Shown here: positions 26,358 through 34,850 of the stretch, piece by piece
Position numbering within the stretch: the first letter of the stretch is position 1
How the letters are laid out: each line of letters opens with the position of its first letter
From: Chloroflexota bacterium
GTDB taxonomy: Bacteria > Chloroflexota > Anaerolineae > B4-G1
Assembly: GCA_024232355.1 (NCBI GenBank)
Contig: JAAEPW010000674.1
Coordinates: forward strand, 1-64,000
Reading direction: 5' to 3'
Length of the DNA stretch: 64,000 nucleotides
Translations under genes and position numbers: made by a program
Notes under the pieces: generated by a model
The model's database searches: none
What the model was told of the DNA's origin: nothing
Seen by the model: the letters and a program-made list of their open reading frames with translations, nothing else

Positions 26358-27517
26358 AGTCCAATCTCCTCGTCCGTGAGATAACAGGCCGGGTCTGGTG
26401 CCCAGACGTCGTCGTGGACGGCCTCGGCCCGCACCCGAAAGTTGCCGTTGCAGATGTCAAGATACTGGCACTCGGCGCAGCGACCCGTGAGCAAGGGTTT
26501 GCGATCCTTGAGACCTGCCATCAACGGATCAGAAGTGTCGGTCCATATCTCGCCAAATGGCCGCTCGCGCACGTTGCCAAAGGAATAGTGCTGCCAGAAC
26601 TGGTCGGCGTGGACGTTTCCCAGGTGATCCACGTCGGCAATACCGATGCCGCAGGCGTTCCCGCCGTTGGCCTGCAAGAGTGTCAGAACCTCCTCATAGC
26701 GCTCAGGCTGGTCCCGCTCAACCCGCCGCAGCAAGTACGGACCATCGCTGTGGTTGTCCACGGTGAGGATTTCGATCTCTATGCCCTCGCGGCGGAACTC
26801 GAGCGTGCGGTCAAAGATCATGTCCACGGCCTCGCGGGTCTCTTCCAGCGTCAGATCGTCCTCCAGCATCTTGCGGCCTCGACCAGCATAGACCAGGTGG
26901 TAAAAGCAGGCACGGGGGATGCGCTCCTCGCGCAGCAAGTCTAGGATATCGGAAAGGTCTTTAAAATTGTGTTTGTTGAGTGTGAGTCGCAGGCCGGTGC
27001 GCACGCCAGCTTCCTCACAGTTGCGGAATCCTCGCAGCGCGTCGTCAAAGGCCCCGTCGGCTCCCCGGAAACGGTCGTTGGTCTCGCCAATGCCGTCCAG
27101 CGAGATGCCCACGTAGGAGAACCCCGCTTCCTTGATACGTTGGGACGCCGCGCGATCGATCAGCGTGCCGTTGGTAGAGATCACCGTGCGGAGCCCGCGC
27201 TCGACGGCATAAGCGCCCAACTCGGGCATATCCTCTCGCAAAAGCGGCTCGCCGCCGGAAAAGAGAAGCACCGGCGCGCCAAAGTCGGCCAAGTCGTCAA
27301 TGAATGCCTGCGCCTCGTCAGTGGTCAGTTCGTCGGGATCGGGTCCGGCGTGGGCGGTATAGTAACAATGGATGCAGCGCAGGTTGCAGGCTTTGGTCGA
27401 GTTCCAGACCACGATCGGTTTTCGCTCCAAGGTAGAGACCGCGGCCCTTTTCCAGCGATAGCGCAAGCTGTCTTGCGGTCCTTCCATTCCACAGAGCAAT
27501 CGGGTAACACTAATCAT
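26354..27517 (-). CDS. ahbC: AhbC radical SAM, 12,18-didecarboxysiroheme deacetylase
   Basis: A 387-residue radical SAM enzyme of the NirJ/AhbC type. It has the [10 protein letters not shown] start, then [20 protein letters not shown] with the CX3CX2C cluster at about residue 42, [13 protein letters not shown], and a Cys-rich SPASM-like tail. In the pathway it removes acetate groups from 12,18-didecarboxysiroheme to give Fe-coproporphyrin III. GGAGA is correctly placed before ATG 27517, which overlaps the 3' end of cobA-hemD by 8 bases. NirJ in haem d1 synthesis is close, but no other d1 genes are present. Confidence 0.92.
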   Translation of the reverse strand: MISVTRLLCGMEGPQDSLRYRWKRAAVSTLERKPIVVWNSTKACNLRCIHCYYTAHAGPDPDELTTDEAQAFIDDLADFGAPVLLFSGGEPLLREDMPELGAYAVERGLRTVISTNGTLIDRAASQRIKEAGFSYVGISLDGIGETNDRFRGADGAFDDALRGFRNCEEAGVRTGLRLTLNKHNFKDLSDILDLLREERIPRACFYHLVYAGRGRKMLEDDLTLEETREAVDMIFDRTLEFRREGIEIEILTVDNHSDGPYLLRRVERDQPERYEEVLTLLQANGGNACGIGIADVDHLGNVHADQFWQHYSFGNVRERPFGEIWTDTSDPLMAGLKDRKPLLTGRCAECQYLDICNGNFRVRAEAVHDDVWAPDPACYLTDEEIGL

Positions 27518-29048
27518 TCGTTTTTTCTCCTGTGATATGTTCCATCAGGGCTTGAATCAGCCCATCTATGGTGTGTTCCGAGGCAGTTACGTGTACTGGC
27601 AAACCCAACTCTTTCGCCGTCTGGGCAGTCACCGGGCCGATACAGGCCACAGTCGTGCCTGTCGGGAAGGACAAGGTAGGGGCCAGCGCCGTTAAAAAGT
27701 TGCGCGCGGTAGAAGAGCTGGTAAAGGTGATCACGTCTATCTCCCCCACTGTGAGCATACGGCGAATCTCTTCCGTATTATCCGCTGTTCCTACCACTGT
27801 CCGATAGGCGGCAACCTCGTCTACAATGGCACCGGCAGCACGCAATCCGTCAACCAATGCCGGACGGGCAATGTCTGCACGAGGAAGAAGAACCCGGCGA
27901 TTTTTCACCGGGCCGATCTCGTCCAGAATGGCCTCTGCTACGTACTTGGAGGGCACCAGGTCGGCTTGCAGTCCACGCTGTGCCAGTTCCTCAGCGGTGG
28001 CGGGGCCGATAGCTCCTAAACGAGTCCCGGCGAGAGCGCGAGCATCTTTTCCTGCCAGTTTCATCCGCTGCCAAAAGTATTTCACCCCGTTGACACTGGT
28101 GAAAATGATCCAGTCGTAGGCTACCAGCCAACCAACCGCCTTGTCCACCGGTCCCCAATCATCGGGAGGCAGAATCTCTATTGTCGGGAACTCGACCGGC
28201 TCTGCCCCCAATGCCCGCAACCGCGCCGAAAGCTGGCTGGCTTGCGCCCGGGATCGGGTGACCAAGACCCGCCGGCCAAGGAGAGGGCGGGCGTCGAACC
28301 AGCGCAACTGGTCTCGCAGGGACACCACGTCGCCCACTACCGTGACGGCCGGGGGACGCAGACCGACCTCTTGAACTCGGGCCACGATATCTTGGAGATT
28401 GCCCGTGACCGTTTCCTGTCTCGACGTCGTTCCCCAATGGACAAGGGCCGCCGGTGTCTGAGGATCGCGCCCGGCGTCTAGCAATCCTTGCACGATGGTC
28501 GGCAAGTTTGCCACGCCCATCAAAAAGACCAGCGTATCCACCGCTGCCAGGGCGTTCCAGTCCAGGCCAAGCCCGTCCTCGGCGGCGACCTCTGCCTCTT
28601 TCCGGCGGTGTCCGGTGACGACGGCAAAGGAAGCGGCCAGACCCCGGTGGGTGATGGGGATGCCGGCGTAAGCGGGGGCGGCAATGGCGCTGGTGACTCC
28701 CGGCACAATTTCGAACGGAATGCCGGCAGCGACCAGAGTTTGTGCCTCTTCCCCTCCGCGACCAAAGACAAAGGGGTCTCCCCCTTTGAGCCGTGCCACT
28801 TGCAGCCCAGCTTGGGCTTTTTCCAGCAGTAGCGCGTTGATCTCGTCCTGTGAGAGCGTGTGCTGGCTGGATGCCTTGCCGACATAGATCATCTCGGCGT
28901 CGAGTCGGGCTACCCGCAGCAACTCTGGGCTTGCCAGCCGATCGTAGACGATGACGTCGGCCTGCGCCAGACACTCTTGCCCGCGCACGGTGATCAATCC
29001 AGGATCGCCCGGCCCAGCACCGATGAGGTAAACGATGCCGTTATCCAA
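27510..29048 (-). CDS. cobA-hemD: Uroporphyrinogen-III C-methyltransferase / uroporphyrinogen-III synthase fusion
   Basis: A 512-residue two-domain protein. The first half (about 1-245) is the SAM-dependent methyltransferase: GAGPGDPGLITVRG, VVYDRLAS-type segment, and LKGGDPFVFGRGGEEAQ. The second half (about 255-512) is uroporphyrinogen-III synthase (VLVTRSRAQASQLSARLRAL, IIFTSVNGVKYF, FTSSSTARNF). It links cyclisation of hydroxymethylbilane to formation of precorrin-2, feeding siroheme. The start is TTG at 29048, with GGAGGAAG upstream, and overlaps the 3' end of hemC by 8 bases. This fusion is common in Firmicutes and Chloroflexota. Confidence 0.95.
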   Translation of the reverse strand: MDNGIVYLIGAGPGDPGLITVRGQECLAQADVIVYDRLASPELLRVARLDAEMIYVGKASSQHTLSQDEINALLLEKAQAGLQVARLKGGDPFVFGRGGEEAQTLVAAGIPFEIVPGVTSAIAAPAYAGIPITHRGLAASFAVVTGHRRKEAEVAAEDGLGLDWNALAAVDTLVFLMGVANLPTIVQGLLDAGRDPQTPAALVHWGTTSRQETVTGNLQDIVARVQEVGLRPPAVTVVGDVVSLRDQLRWFDARPLLGRRVLVTRSRAQASQLSARLRALGAEPVEFPTIEILPPDDWGPVDKAVGWLVAYDWIIFTSVNGVKYFWQRMKLAGKDARALAGTRLGAIGPATAEELAQRGLQADLVPSKYVAEAILDEIGPVKNRRVLLPRADIARPALVDGLRAAGAIVDEVAAYRTVVGTADNTEEIRRMLTVGEIDVITFTSSSTARNFLTALAPTLSFPTGTTVACIGPVTAQTAKELGLPVHVTASEHTIDGLIQALMEHITGEKTND

Positions 29049-29976
29049 GTTCTTCCTCCAATGCGTCCAAAAGTTCCGCCGCTCCTTGCTCCAACAGTTC
29101 CCCCGCCAGCGCTCGTCCCAGCATCTCGGCTTGGGATGCTGTTCCCCGGCGCTCGCCTTGCACCAGAGTGCGCCCGTCGGGGCTGCCCACCAATGCCCGC
29201 AGCCACAATTGGTTGCCCTTTAGCTCGGCGTAGGCGGCGATGGGCACGTGGCAGCCGCCGCCCAGGCGAGCCAAAAAAGCCCGCTCGGCGATGACGGTAG
29301 TCCACGTGGGTGGGTGGTTCAGGGGAGCGGCCAGGAAGATGGTTTGTTCATCGTCGGAGCGGACCTCTACGGCCAGCGCCCCCTGTCCGCCTGCCGGCAG
29401 CATCATCTCCGGCGACAGAGTCTCGGTGATGCGATCATCCTGGTCCATGCGCATCAATCCGGCAGCGGCCAGAACGACTGCGTCGTATTGGTCACTTTCG
29501 GCCTTGCGCAAGCGCGTGTCCACGTTCCCCCGCAGATTGACGATCTGAAAATCAGGCCGGAGCGCCAAGAGTTGGGCAGCACGGCGGCGAGAACTGGTGC
29601 CGACGCGAGCGCCATCGGGGAGATCCATCAAGGGCAACTTTAGCCGTGAGACCAGCGCGTCTCGGGGGTCTCCTCGTTCGGGTACTGCGGCGAGGGTCAA
29701 CTCGGGCGGCACCTGGCTGGGCATGTCTTTTAGGCTGTGAACCGCCAGGTCGATCTCGTCTTGCCGTAATGCGTATTCCAGTTCTTTCACAAAAAGCCCC
29801 ACACCTCCCGCCTGAAAGAGAGGGACGTCTCGCACTCGATCTCCTCGCGTGCTGATCTCGACTACTTGGAAAGAGACGTCGGGGTGATGATTTTGCAATT
29901 GTCCCACGACCCAACAAGCCTGCCAGAGCGCCAGAGCGCTGCCTCGAGTACCCACCCGGATGGTTTTTGTATGCAG
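29041..29976 (-). CDS. hemC: Porphobilinogen deaminase (hydroxymethylbilane synthase)
   Basis: The enzyme polymerises four porphobilinogens to hydroxymethylbilane. Family marks include GTRGSALALWQA, LAVHSLKDMP, GTSSRRRAAQL and LRGNVDTRL. No Cys is seen in the usual dipyrromethane-binding segment; the region near GGGCHVPIAAYAE supplies the conserved Cys. The start is unusual: GTG 29955 would drop the conserved TIRVGTRGS strand and has no ribosome site, while AGGAGG (29983-29988) is 6 bases before CTG 29976, which restores LHTKTIRVGTRGS. I therefore call a CTG start, giving 311 residues. It overlaps cobA-hemD by 8 bases, and its N-terminus is 11 bases past the hemX stop. Confidence 0.93.
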   Translation of the reverse strand: MHTKTIRVGTRGSALALWQACWVVGQLQNHHPDVSFQVVEISTRGDRVRDVPLFQAGGVGLFVKELEYALRQDEIDLAVHSLKDMPSQVPPELTLAAVPERGDPRDALVSRLKLPLMDLPDGARVGTSSRRRAAQLLALRPDFQIVNLRGNVDTRLRKAESDQYDAVVLAAAGLMRMDQDDRITETLSPEMMLPAGGQGALAVEVRSDDEQTIFLAAPLNHPPTWTTVIAERAFLARLGGGCHVPIAAYAELKGNQLWLRALVGSPDGRTLVQGERRGTASQAEMLGRALAGELLEQGAAELLDALEEELG

Positions 29977-29986
29977 TGTATGCCTC

Positions 29987-30802
29987 CTACCGAAAAAGAT
30001 AATTGTGCAACTCGCCCGAAGCCAGCAGATCTGCCCCCATAAAGGTGATCAACATGGAAACAAAACCCACCACTACGAGCCACGCAGCCTGGCGTCCAGA
30101 CCAGCGAGACACGCGGCGCACAAAGAAATACAGACCATAAATACCGACCGTGACGAGGATCATCACTTGCTTGGGCTGCCAGACCCAGGGCACGCCCCAG
30201 GTTTGCCTGGCCCACGCCGAACTGATAAAGAGAGCAATAATCGCCAGTGCAAGCCCCAGGGTGACCATCCAACGGCTCAGGTCATCCATCACCAGAAGAG
30301 GGGGGAGACGCTGTGCCAGACGTTTTCGGCGCAATGCGCGTTCTTGTAACAAGTAGGCCAGCGCCGAGGCAAAGGCCAGGGTGAACGCGGCATAGGCGGC
30401 AAAAAAAGTGCCAATGTGGGCCATCAACCAAGAACTCTGGAGCATAGCAAGTAAGGGGTCCTGTGCCGAGGGCAGCAGTGAGGCGATCAGGATGATCGAG
30501 GCTCCCACCGGGGTGATTAGGACACCGATGATCGTATAGCCAAAACGCCGTTCGAGAACCAGGTAAACCAGCGCCAGAACCAGGGCGTACACAGAGAGGA
30601 CCTCCCGCAGGGTCAGAAACGGAAAGTCGTACTCTATCCATCGGCTCACCATGCTCCCTCCGTGCAAGATCACGGCACCGACAAGCAGCCAAGTATTCCA
30701 CCGCCGGTTCCAACGATGCTTGACCAGCCACCCAGCCAGATACAGATAAGCACTGGCCGCATATAGCACTGTACCAAAGTTAAAGAGCGTTGTGCTGATC
30801 AC
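29987..30802 (-). CDS. hemX: HemX/CcsA-family haem-handling membrane protein
   Basis: A 271-residue membrane protein with about eight helices and the Trp-rich WWD-like segment SAWARQTWGVPWVWQPKQ, which in CcsA/CcmC presents haem to apocytochromes; conserved His residues flank it. By position after hemA and by length it matches Bacillus HemX (276 residues), which lowers HemA level, but the Trp-rich segment also fits a CcsA cytochrome c synthesis role, relevant here since 47 haem sites must be filled. No CcsB/ResB partner is seen in the window. The GTG start at 30802 overlaps the hemA stop by 4 bases, with GAGGGACG upstream. Confidence 0.88.
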   Translation of the reverse strand: MISTTLFNFGTVLYAASAYLYLAGWLVKHRWNRRWNTWLLVGAVILHGGSMVSRWIEYDFPFLTLREVLSVYALVLALVYLVLERRFGYTIIGVLITPVGASIILIASLLPSAQDPLLAMLQSSWLMAHIGTFFAAYAAFTLAFASALAYLLQERALRRKRLAQRLPPLLVMDDLSRWMVTLGLALAIIALFISSAWARQTWGVPWVWQPKQVMILVTVGIYGLYFFVRRVSRWSGRQAAWLVVVGFVSMLITFMGADLLASGELHNYLFR

Positions 30803-32088
30803 GTCCGTCCCTCCTGCTCATCCAAACCAAATAGATCACGGGCCACCTCGGCGTACTGGTAGCCGTCACGACTGGCGGCATGTTTTTTGAGGCGGATGAT
30901 GGGTTGGTGGAGCAACTTGTTCACAATGCGTTTCGTCATCGCCCGGATAATTTCCCTCTCTTTATCCGAGACATCGCTCAGGCGCCGCAGTGTGCGCTCC
31001 AGTTCTGCCTGACGCACGCCCTCCGCCTGCTTTTGCAGTCCCACGATGGTGGGAACCACGTCTAGCGTGCGCCACCAGGTCATAAATCCTTGCTGCTTTT
31101 CGGCGACGATGGCTTTTACTTTGGGCACGTGGCGCTGCCGTTCTGCCATACTGGCCTCTATCACGCCCTCCAGATCATCTATGTCGTAAAGATAGACGTC
31201 GTTCAATCGCTCTACTGCCGGATCTACGTTTCGGGGGACGGCGATATCGATGAAAAAGAGGGGACGGTTGCGACGCGCCGGGATGGCCTGGCGGACATTC
31301 TCCGGGCGAAAGATGGCGTGGGGTGCGCCGGTAGAGGCAATGATGATGTCGGCCCACTTTAATGCCTCGTCCAGTTCTTCCCATCCCAATGCCCGGGCCT
31401 CGAACTGGGCCGCCAACTGTTCTGCACGTTCTCGAGTACGGTTCAGGATGGAGAGATTCCCCGCCCCATAGACGACCAGCGTGCGGGCCGCCAGCTCTGC
31501 CATCTCCCCAGCCCCTACTAAAAGCACGTGGCACGCGGAAAGATCGCCAAAAATATTTTGCGCCAGTTCCACCGCCACGTGGCTCACCGAAGTCGCCCCT
31601 TGGCTGATAGCGGTCTTTGTTCGTACATGTTTGCCGGTCTCTACCGCGTGACGAAAGAGAGTCGTCAGCATCTTGCCCGCTGCCCCACAGGACATTGCCT
31701 GTTCCATTGCCTCTGCTACCTGGCCCAGGATCTGATCCTCACCCAAAACCATCGAATCCAAACCGGCTGCCACGGTAAACAGGTGAGAGATGGCTTGTTC
31801 ATCTGTGTATGTGTACAAGTAGGGGGAAAAAGTCTCTTGACTTTGATCGTGGCAATCTTCCAGGAAACGACAGACTGTTTGCTGTCCTTCTTCCAGGTCA
31901 GGAGCGAGTGTGTAGATTTCTAACCGGTTGCAAGTCGAAAGAATAACTCCTTCGGGGGTATAGAGGCATGATCCATCCAAATATCCGAAACGAGCCAATG
32001 CCTCTTGAAGAGTTCCGGTAAAGGCCAGCCGTTCACGCACCTCAACCGGGGCGACTTTGTGATTGAGACCAACGACGACGATGTGCAT
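30799..32088 (-). CDS. hemA: Glutamyl-tRNA reductase
   Basis: A 429-residue enzyme that reduces glutamyl-tRNA to glutamate-1-semialdehyde, the committed step of C5-pathway tetrapyrrole synthesis. It begins MHIVVVGLNHK and has the nucleophile Cys in VILSTCNRLEIYT, followed by GLDSMVLGEDQILGQV, and an NADPH-binding region (LLVGAGEMAELAARTL). I prefer ATG 32088 over TTG 32091. GAGG lies 7 bases upstream. A small hairpin (arms CGTTGTT 32108-32114 and AACAACG 32119-32125) lies in the 84-base gap after sirC and could tune HemA expression. It couples directly to hemX. Confidence 0.97.
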   Translation of the reverse strand: MHIVVVGLNHKVAPVEVRERLAFTGTLQEALARFGYLDGSCLYTPEGVILSTCNRLEIYTLAPDLEEGQQTVCRFLEDCHDQSQETFSPYLYTYTDEQAISHLFTVAAGLDSMVLGEDQILGQVAEAMEQAMSCGAAGKMLTTLFRHAVETGKHVRTKTAISQGATSVSHVAVELAQNIFGDLSACHVLLVGAGEMAELAARTLVVYGAGNLSILNRTRERAEQLAAQFEARALGWEELDEALKWADIIIASTGAPHAIFRPENVRQAIPARRNRPLFFIDIAVPRNVDPAVERLNDVYLYDIDDLEGVIEASMAERQRHVPKVKAIVAEKQQGFMTWWRTLDVVPTIVGLQKQAEGVRQAELERTLRRLSDVSDKEREIIRAMTKRIVNKLLHQPIIRLKKHAASRDGYQYAEVARDLFGLDEQEGRT

Positions 32089-32175
32089 CAAACATCCTCA
32101 GACAAGGCGTTGTTCAGAAACAACGTTGTGCTTTTTATGCAATCTCACTCGGAAAACATGTGTCAAAATGCCAAG

Positions 32176-32826
32176 TTATTCTTGAACGATTTCCAAGTGC
32201 TGCGCCAGAATCTTCTCGGCGCGGCGACGGGCAGTTGCTTCATCCCCAGACCGTATGAGGGCCAACACGTCCGAGTGGAAAAGCTGTTCCCAAAAAGCAT
32301 TCCGACGAGAGAATGGAAGGGCTGTGACCGTCCGTTCCCGCAGTTCCCCCAACAGTTCCACAAAGCGACCATAGGTTGGATCGAACTCTTGCTCGAACTG
32401 CTCACGGAGGTGGCGGGCCAATGCCGGACAGCGGCCACCGGTAGATATCGCCAGAGTCAGTGGCCCTTGCCGCACCACGGCGGGAGCGATAAACGTACAA
32501 TGCGGGGGATCATCTACCACGTTGATCAAAACTCCCTGCTCCTGGGCTTCCTCCCAGATTTGATGGTTGACGGCTGGATCATCGGTGGCGGCGATAACCA
32601 GGAACGTTTCTTCCAGATCACCGGAGCAATAGTCACGCCGCATCACCTCAATGTCGCCGCACTCGGCCAACAGCTCTAGCCGCTCGCACAACACGGGGCT
32701 GATCACGACAACCTGGGCGTCTGTCGTGATCAGGCCGACGACCTTGCGAGCTGCCACCTTGCCCCCGCCAACGACTAGGCATCGGGCGCGGTGCAGATGC
32801 ACCAAAGTAATAGGATAGCCGATCAC
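32176..32826 (-). CDS. sirC: Precorrin-2 dehydrogenase (SirC / CysG N-terminal type)
   Basis: A 216-residue NAD-dependent enzyme that oxidises precorrin-2 to sirohydrochlorin; the dinucleotide site is CLVVGGGKVAARKV. NVVDDPPHCTFIAPAVV corresponds to the CysG/Met8 active region, in which the Asp also serves iron insertion in Met8-like enzymes, so it may chelate iron too. No separate siroheme ferrochelatase is seen in the window. The GTG start at 32826 overlaps the regulator's stop by 4 bases, with GAGGTG upstream. The gene feeds siroheme to the ahb genes further along the operon. Confidence 0.92.
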   Translation of the reverse strand: MIGYPITLVHLHRARCLVVGGGKVAARKVVGLITTDAQVVVISPVLCERLELLAECGDIEVMRRDYCSGDLEETFLVIAATDDPAVNHQIWEEAQEQGVLINVVDDPPHCTFIAPAVVRQGPLTLAISTGGRCPALARHLREQFEQEFDPTYGRFVELLGELRERTVTALPFSRRNAFWEQLFHSDVLALIRSGDEATARRRAEKILAQHLEIVQE

Positions 32827-33479
32827 ATGGACACCTCTGCGGTGAGAAGGTTGTGGAGGTTCTGCTCGTATGCCTCCAGAATGGCAAAGAATACCTGATC
32901 CAGAAACTCGCGTAGGCCGCGATGGATGCGTACATCCTCTGCATCGTACTGCCCCCGGGTAGAAAGTCCAGGCCGAGCAGTTCGGATAAGAGTCTCCCGG
33001 AAGAAAAGAAAAGCCTGAACCGTGTCCACCAAAGAGAGGCCACGCTGAGCAGCGTCTTGCCCATACCCCCGGCCAATGCGCCGTCCCTCTTCCAGAATGG
33101 GCTCGCGGCCTGTCGTACGCATGGTGTACTGGAGCGCCAGCCCCAAAAGTCGCTGACCGCTCTCTCGACGAGCAATGCGATCACTCTCCCCAAAAGCAGT
33201 GTGCCAAGACTCGCCGGAGACGCTTTCCGTCGTCATCTCTTGCCGGGTTTGGATGATCAGGCTCTTTACAAAAGTCTCCGATACCGCAGGATGCTCGTGC
33301 TGCTCCCGCGCGTCCAGAAACGCGCGTAGGTCCTCTTCCAGAAAACGGCGGTGTCCACCAGGGGTACGCAGGAAACGGATCTCTCCGCTATCTGCCCAGC
33401 GGCGCAAAGTAGTGGGATGCACACCCAGAAAACGGGCGGCTTGGCTGAGGGTTAGTCTGCGAGTGGTTTCTGGTAACAT
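32823..33479 (-). CDS. MerR-like HTH regulator fused to an RsbRD-like domain
   Basis: A 218-residue regulator. The N-terminus (about 1-60) is an excisionase/MerR-type winged helix: LTLSQAARFLGVHPTTLRRW followed by RTPGGHRRFLEEDLRAF. The C-terminal 150 residues match the RsbRD N-terminal helical domain pattern (LVDTVQAFLFFRETLIRTA), seen in stressosome and light-regulated proteins. The start ATG 33479 is chosen because the HTH begins 9 residues later; upstream codons to 33530 look non-coding. It is the first gene of the haem operon, so it is likely to autoregulate it. AT-rich CTA-type repeats lie just upstream. The signal is unknown. Confidence 0.85.
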   Translation of the reverse strand: MLPETTRRLTLSQAARFLGVHPTTLRRWADSGEIRFLRTPGGHRRFLEEDLRAFLDAREQHEHPAVSETFVKSLIIQTRQEMTTESVSGESWHTAFGESDRIARRESGQRLLGLALQYTMRTTGREPILEEGRRIGRGYGQDAAQRGLSLVDTVQAFLFFRETLIRTARPGLSTRGQYDAEDVRIHRGLREFLDQVFFAILEAYEQNLHNLLTAEVSM

Positions 33480-33502
33480 GGAAAGAAAATAATCTTTCAA
33501 AA

Positions 33503-33546
33503 CTATACAAAAACTAACTAAAGCTATCAATTCTATCTAAATCTAT
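33503..33546. promoter_or_regulatory. Helically phased CTA repeats before the haem operon
   Basis: CTAT or CTAA tetranucleotides start at 33503, 33514, 33524, 33533 and 33543, that is 11, 10, 9 and 10 bases apart, in AT-rich sequence just upstream of the MerR-like regulator. Near-helical phasing is what one would expect of several protein contacts on one face of DNA, possibly for the regulator itself. Confidence 0.4.
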
Positions 33547-33822
33547 ATACATTTTACCAGATGTGTACTGTTTTGTCAATCAATTTCCGGTCAAATAGAA
33601 ATTAGAAAAGTGTTAAAGGGATTTTTTAGAACTGGCCCGCAAAAACACAAGCCAAGCAAGAGCAGGTCCGTGCTGGTCACAAAGTGTCTCTGCTAATCAG
33701 TATCAAAGTACCAGTGACAAATCCACAATCATTTGTTATACGATGTATCGTGTAATATTTTCGAGTGTCATTGCGTAGAGCTAAAAACCTGATCATTTGT
33801 GAGATCAAACGTTTACCATACA

Positions 33823-33885
33823 CAATTCGACAGTGTTTGATTAAAGCGGCCTTGTACCCACTTTAATCAAACACTGTCTGAATTG
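33823..33885. repeat. Long AT-rich inverted repeat (24-bp arms)
   Basis: The arms 33823-33846 and 33861-33885 pair over 24 bases with one bulged base (33879); the inner 18 bp (33829-33846 and 33861-33878) match perfectly around a 14-base loop. It lies in the 497-bp non-coding stretch 33480-33976, about 90 bases past the PqqB-like gene's stop. No U tract adjoins it. It may be a small mobile element remnant, or a stability hairpin. Besides this and the CTA repeats I see nothing in the stretch. Confidence 0.6.
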
Positions 33886-33976
33886 GTGGCCCGATATGAG
33901 AATATGCTAAACACGTGCTGACGAGCAATGCGATCTATCATATTTTGTGTTTTTGGCCGGGCAATTCATGGCTCGG

Positions 33977-34819
33977 CTAAAGTTTCCATCGAGCACCAAA
34001 TGATCCCACGCCGATCCCCTGTGCTGCCAGCCAATCCCGCTCCGGTCCTTCTTGGTGCAAGGGGTTGCTGTGGTTGAGGTGGATCATCTGTACGTCGCAA
34101 TCCACCCCTACTAGCCGCTCGACGGTATCGGTGACGAGCGGGTGCGGGATTTTAGTGAAATCGCGGCCTGGAAGCTCATCGGGGCTAAAGAATGACCCAT
34201 CCAGTAACGCAATGTCCATTTGCGTCACAAAGTGGCGCAGGCTTTGTTCCCAAGGATCCCACGCATCGATGTCTGGGCAGTAGAATAATTGCCGGGCGGG
34301 GCCACGCGCGATAAAAGCCAACATGTCGCTAAACTCTTGGCGGTGGGGAACCGATGTGGGTATCAGGTGTAGGTTGGGGCTGAGTTGGACCTCACGGGCG
34401 GGGGCGAGTGAGTGTAGCTGGATATTGCCCAAGGTGACGAGTTGTGACCATGGAGCATTGGCGCGCAAGAAATCGGCCATACGCGGTGATGCGTACACGG
34501 GCAGATCACGCGTGTTCCACGCTTCGCGTCCCAGGTGGATGAGGCCTGCATAGTGACCGGTGTGGGCATGGGTTAGGATAACTCCGGTCAGTGGGCAGTC
34601 TGGGACCAGACGGTATAGGGCGTGCAACTGCTCTCGAAAGTCGGGGGTGGCGTCAATTATCCAGCTTTGACGGGTGCTATGGTCCACTAATCCCAAGCTA
34701 GCTGTCCATTGACGTAGGGTGGGGTCGGTACGCGCGGGAGCGCAGCGAGCGCAGTTGCACCCGGCTTGTGGCAGACCGCCATCTTGGGCTGTGCCTAATA
34801 AGATTGCTTCAACGCTCAT
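33977..34819 (-). CDS. PqqB-like metallo-beta-lactamase-fold hydrolase
   Basis: A 280-residue protein of the MBL fold, beginning MSVEAILLGTAQDGGLPQAG, which is the PqqB-type opening. The metal site is HAHTGHYAGL (HXHXGH variant), with DATPDFREQL upstream and a Cys pair CNCARC near residue 25 that may bind Zn, as in PqqB. ATG 34819 is chosen because AGGAG lies 5 bases upstream. No other pqq gene is near, so PQQ synthesis is unlikely; a different hydrolase or phosphodiesterase activity is plausible. It starts 31 bases after the PhzF-like gene stops. Confidence 0.85.
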   Translation of the reverse strand: MSVEAILLGTAQDGGLPQAGCNCARCAPARTDPTLRQWTASLGLVDHSTRQSWIIDATPDFREQLHALYRLVPDCPLTGVILTHAHTGHYAGLIHLGREAWNTRDLPVYASPRMADFLRANAPWSQLVTLGNIQLHSLAPAREVQLSPNLHLIPTSVPHRQEFSDMLAFIARGPARQLFYCPDIDAWDPWEQSLRHFVTQMDIALLDGSFFSPDELPGRDFTKIPHPLVTDTVERLVGVDCDVQMIHLNHSNPLHQEGPERDWLAAQGIGVGSFGARWKL

Positions 34820-34850
34820 TATGACTCCTTGTGATAATTTGTGTGTTCTG

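Noticed and set aside
33167..33935. Repeated GACGAGCAATGCGATC (33167-33182 and 33920-33935), with a shorter copy at 40025
   Set aside because: One copy is inside the regulator gene, and a 16-base match between two places in 64 kb is within chance expectation.
33977..34819. PQQ synthesis gene cluster
   Set aside because: Only a PqqB-like protein is present, with no PqqA, PqqC, PqqD or PqqE nearby.
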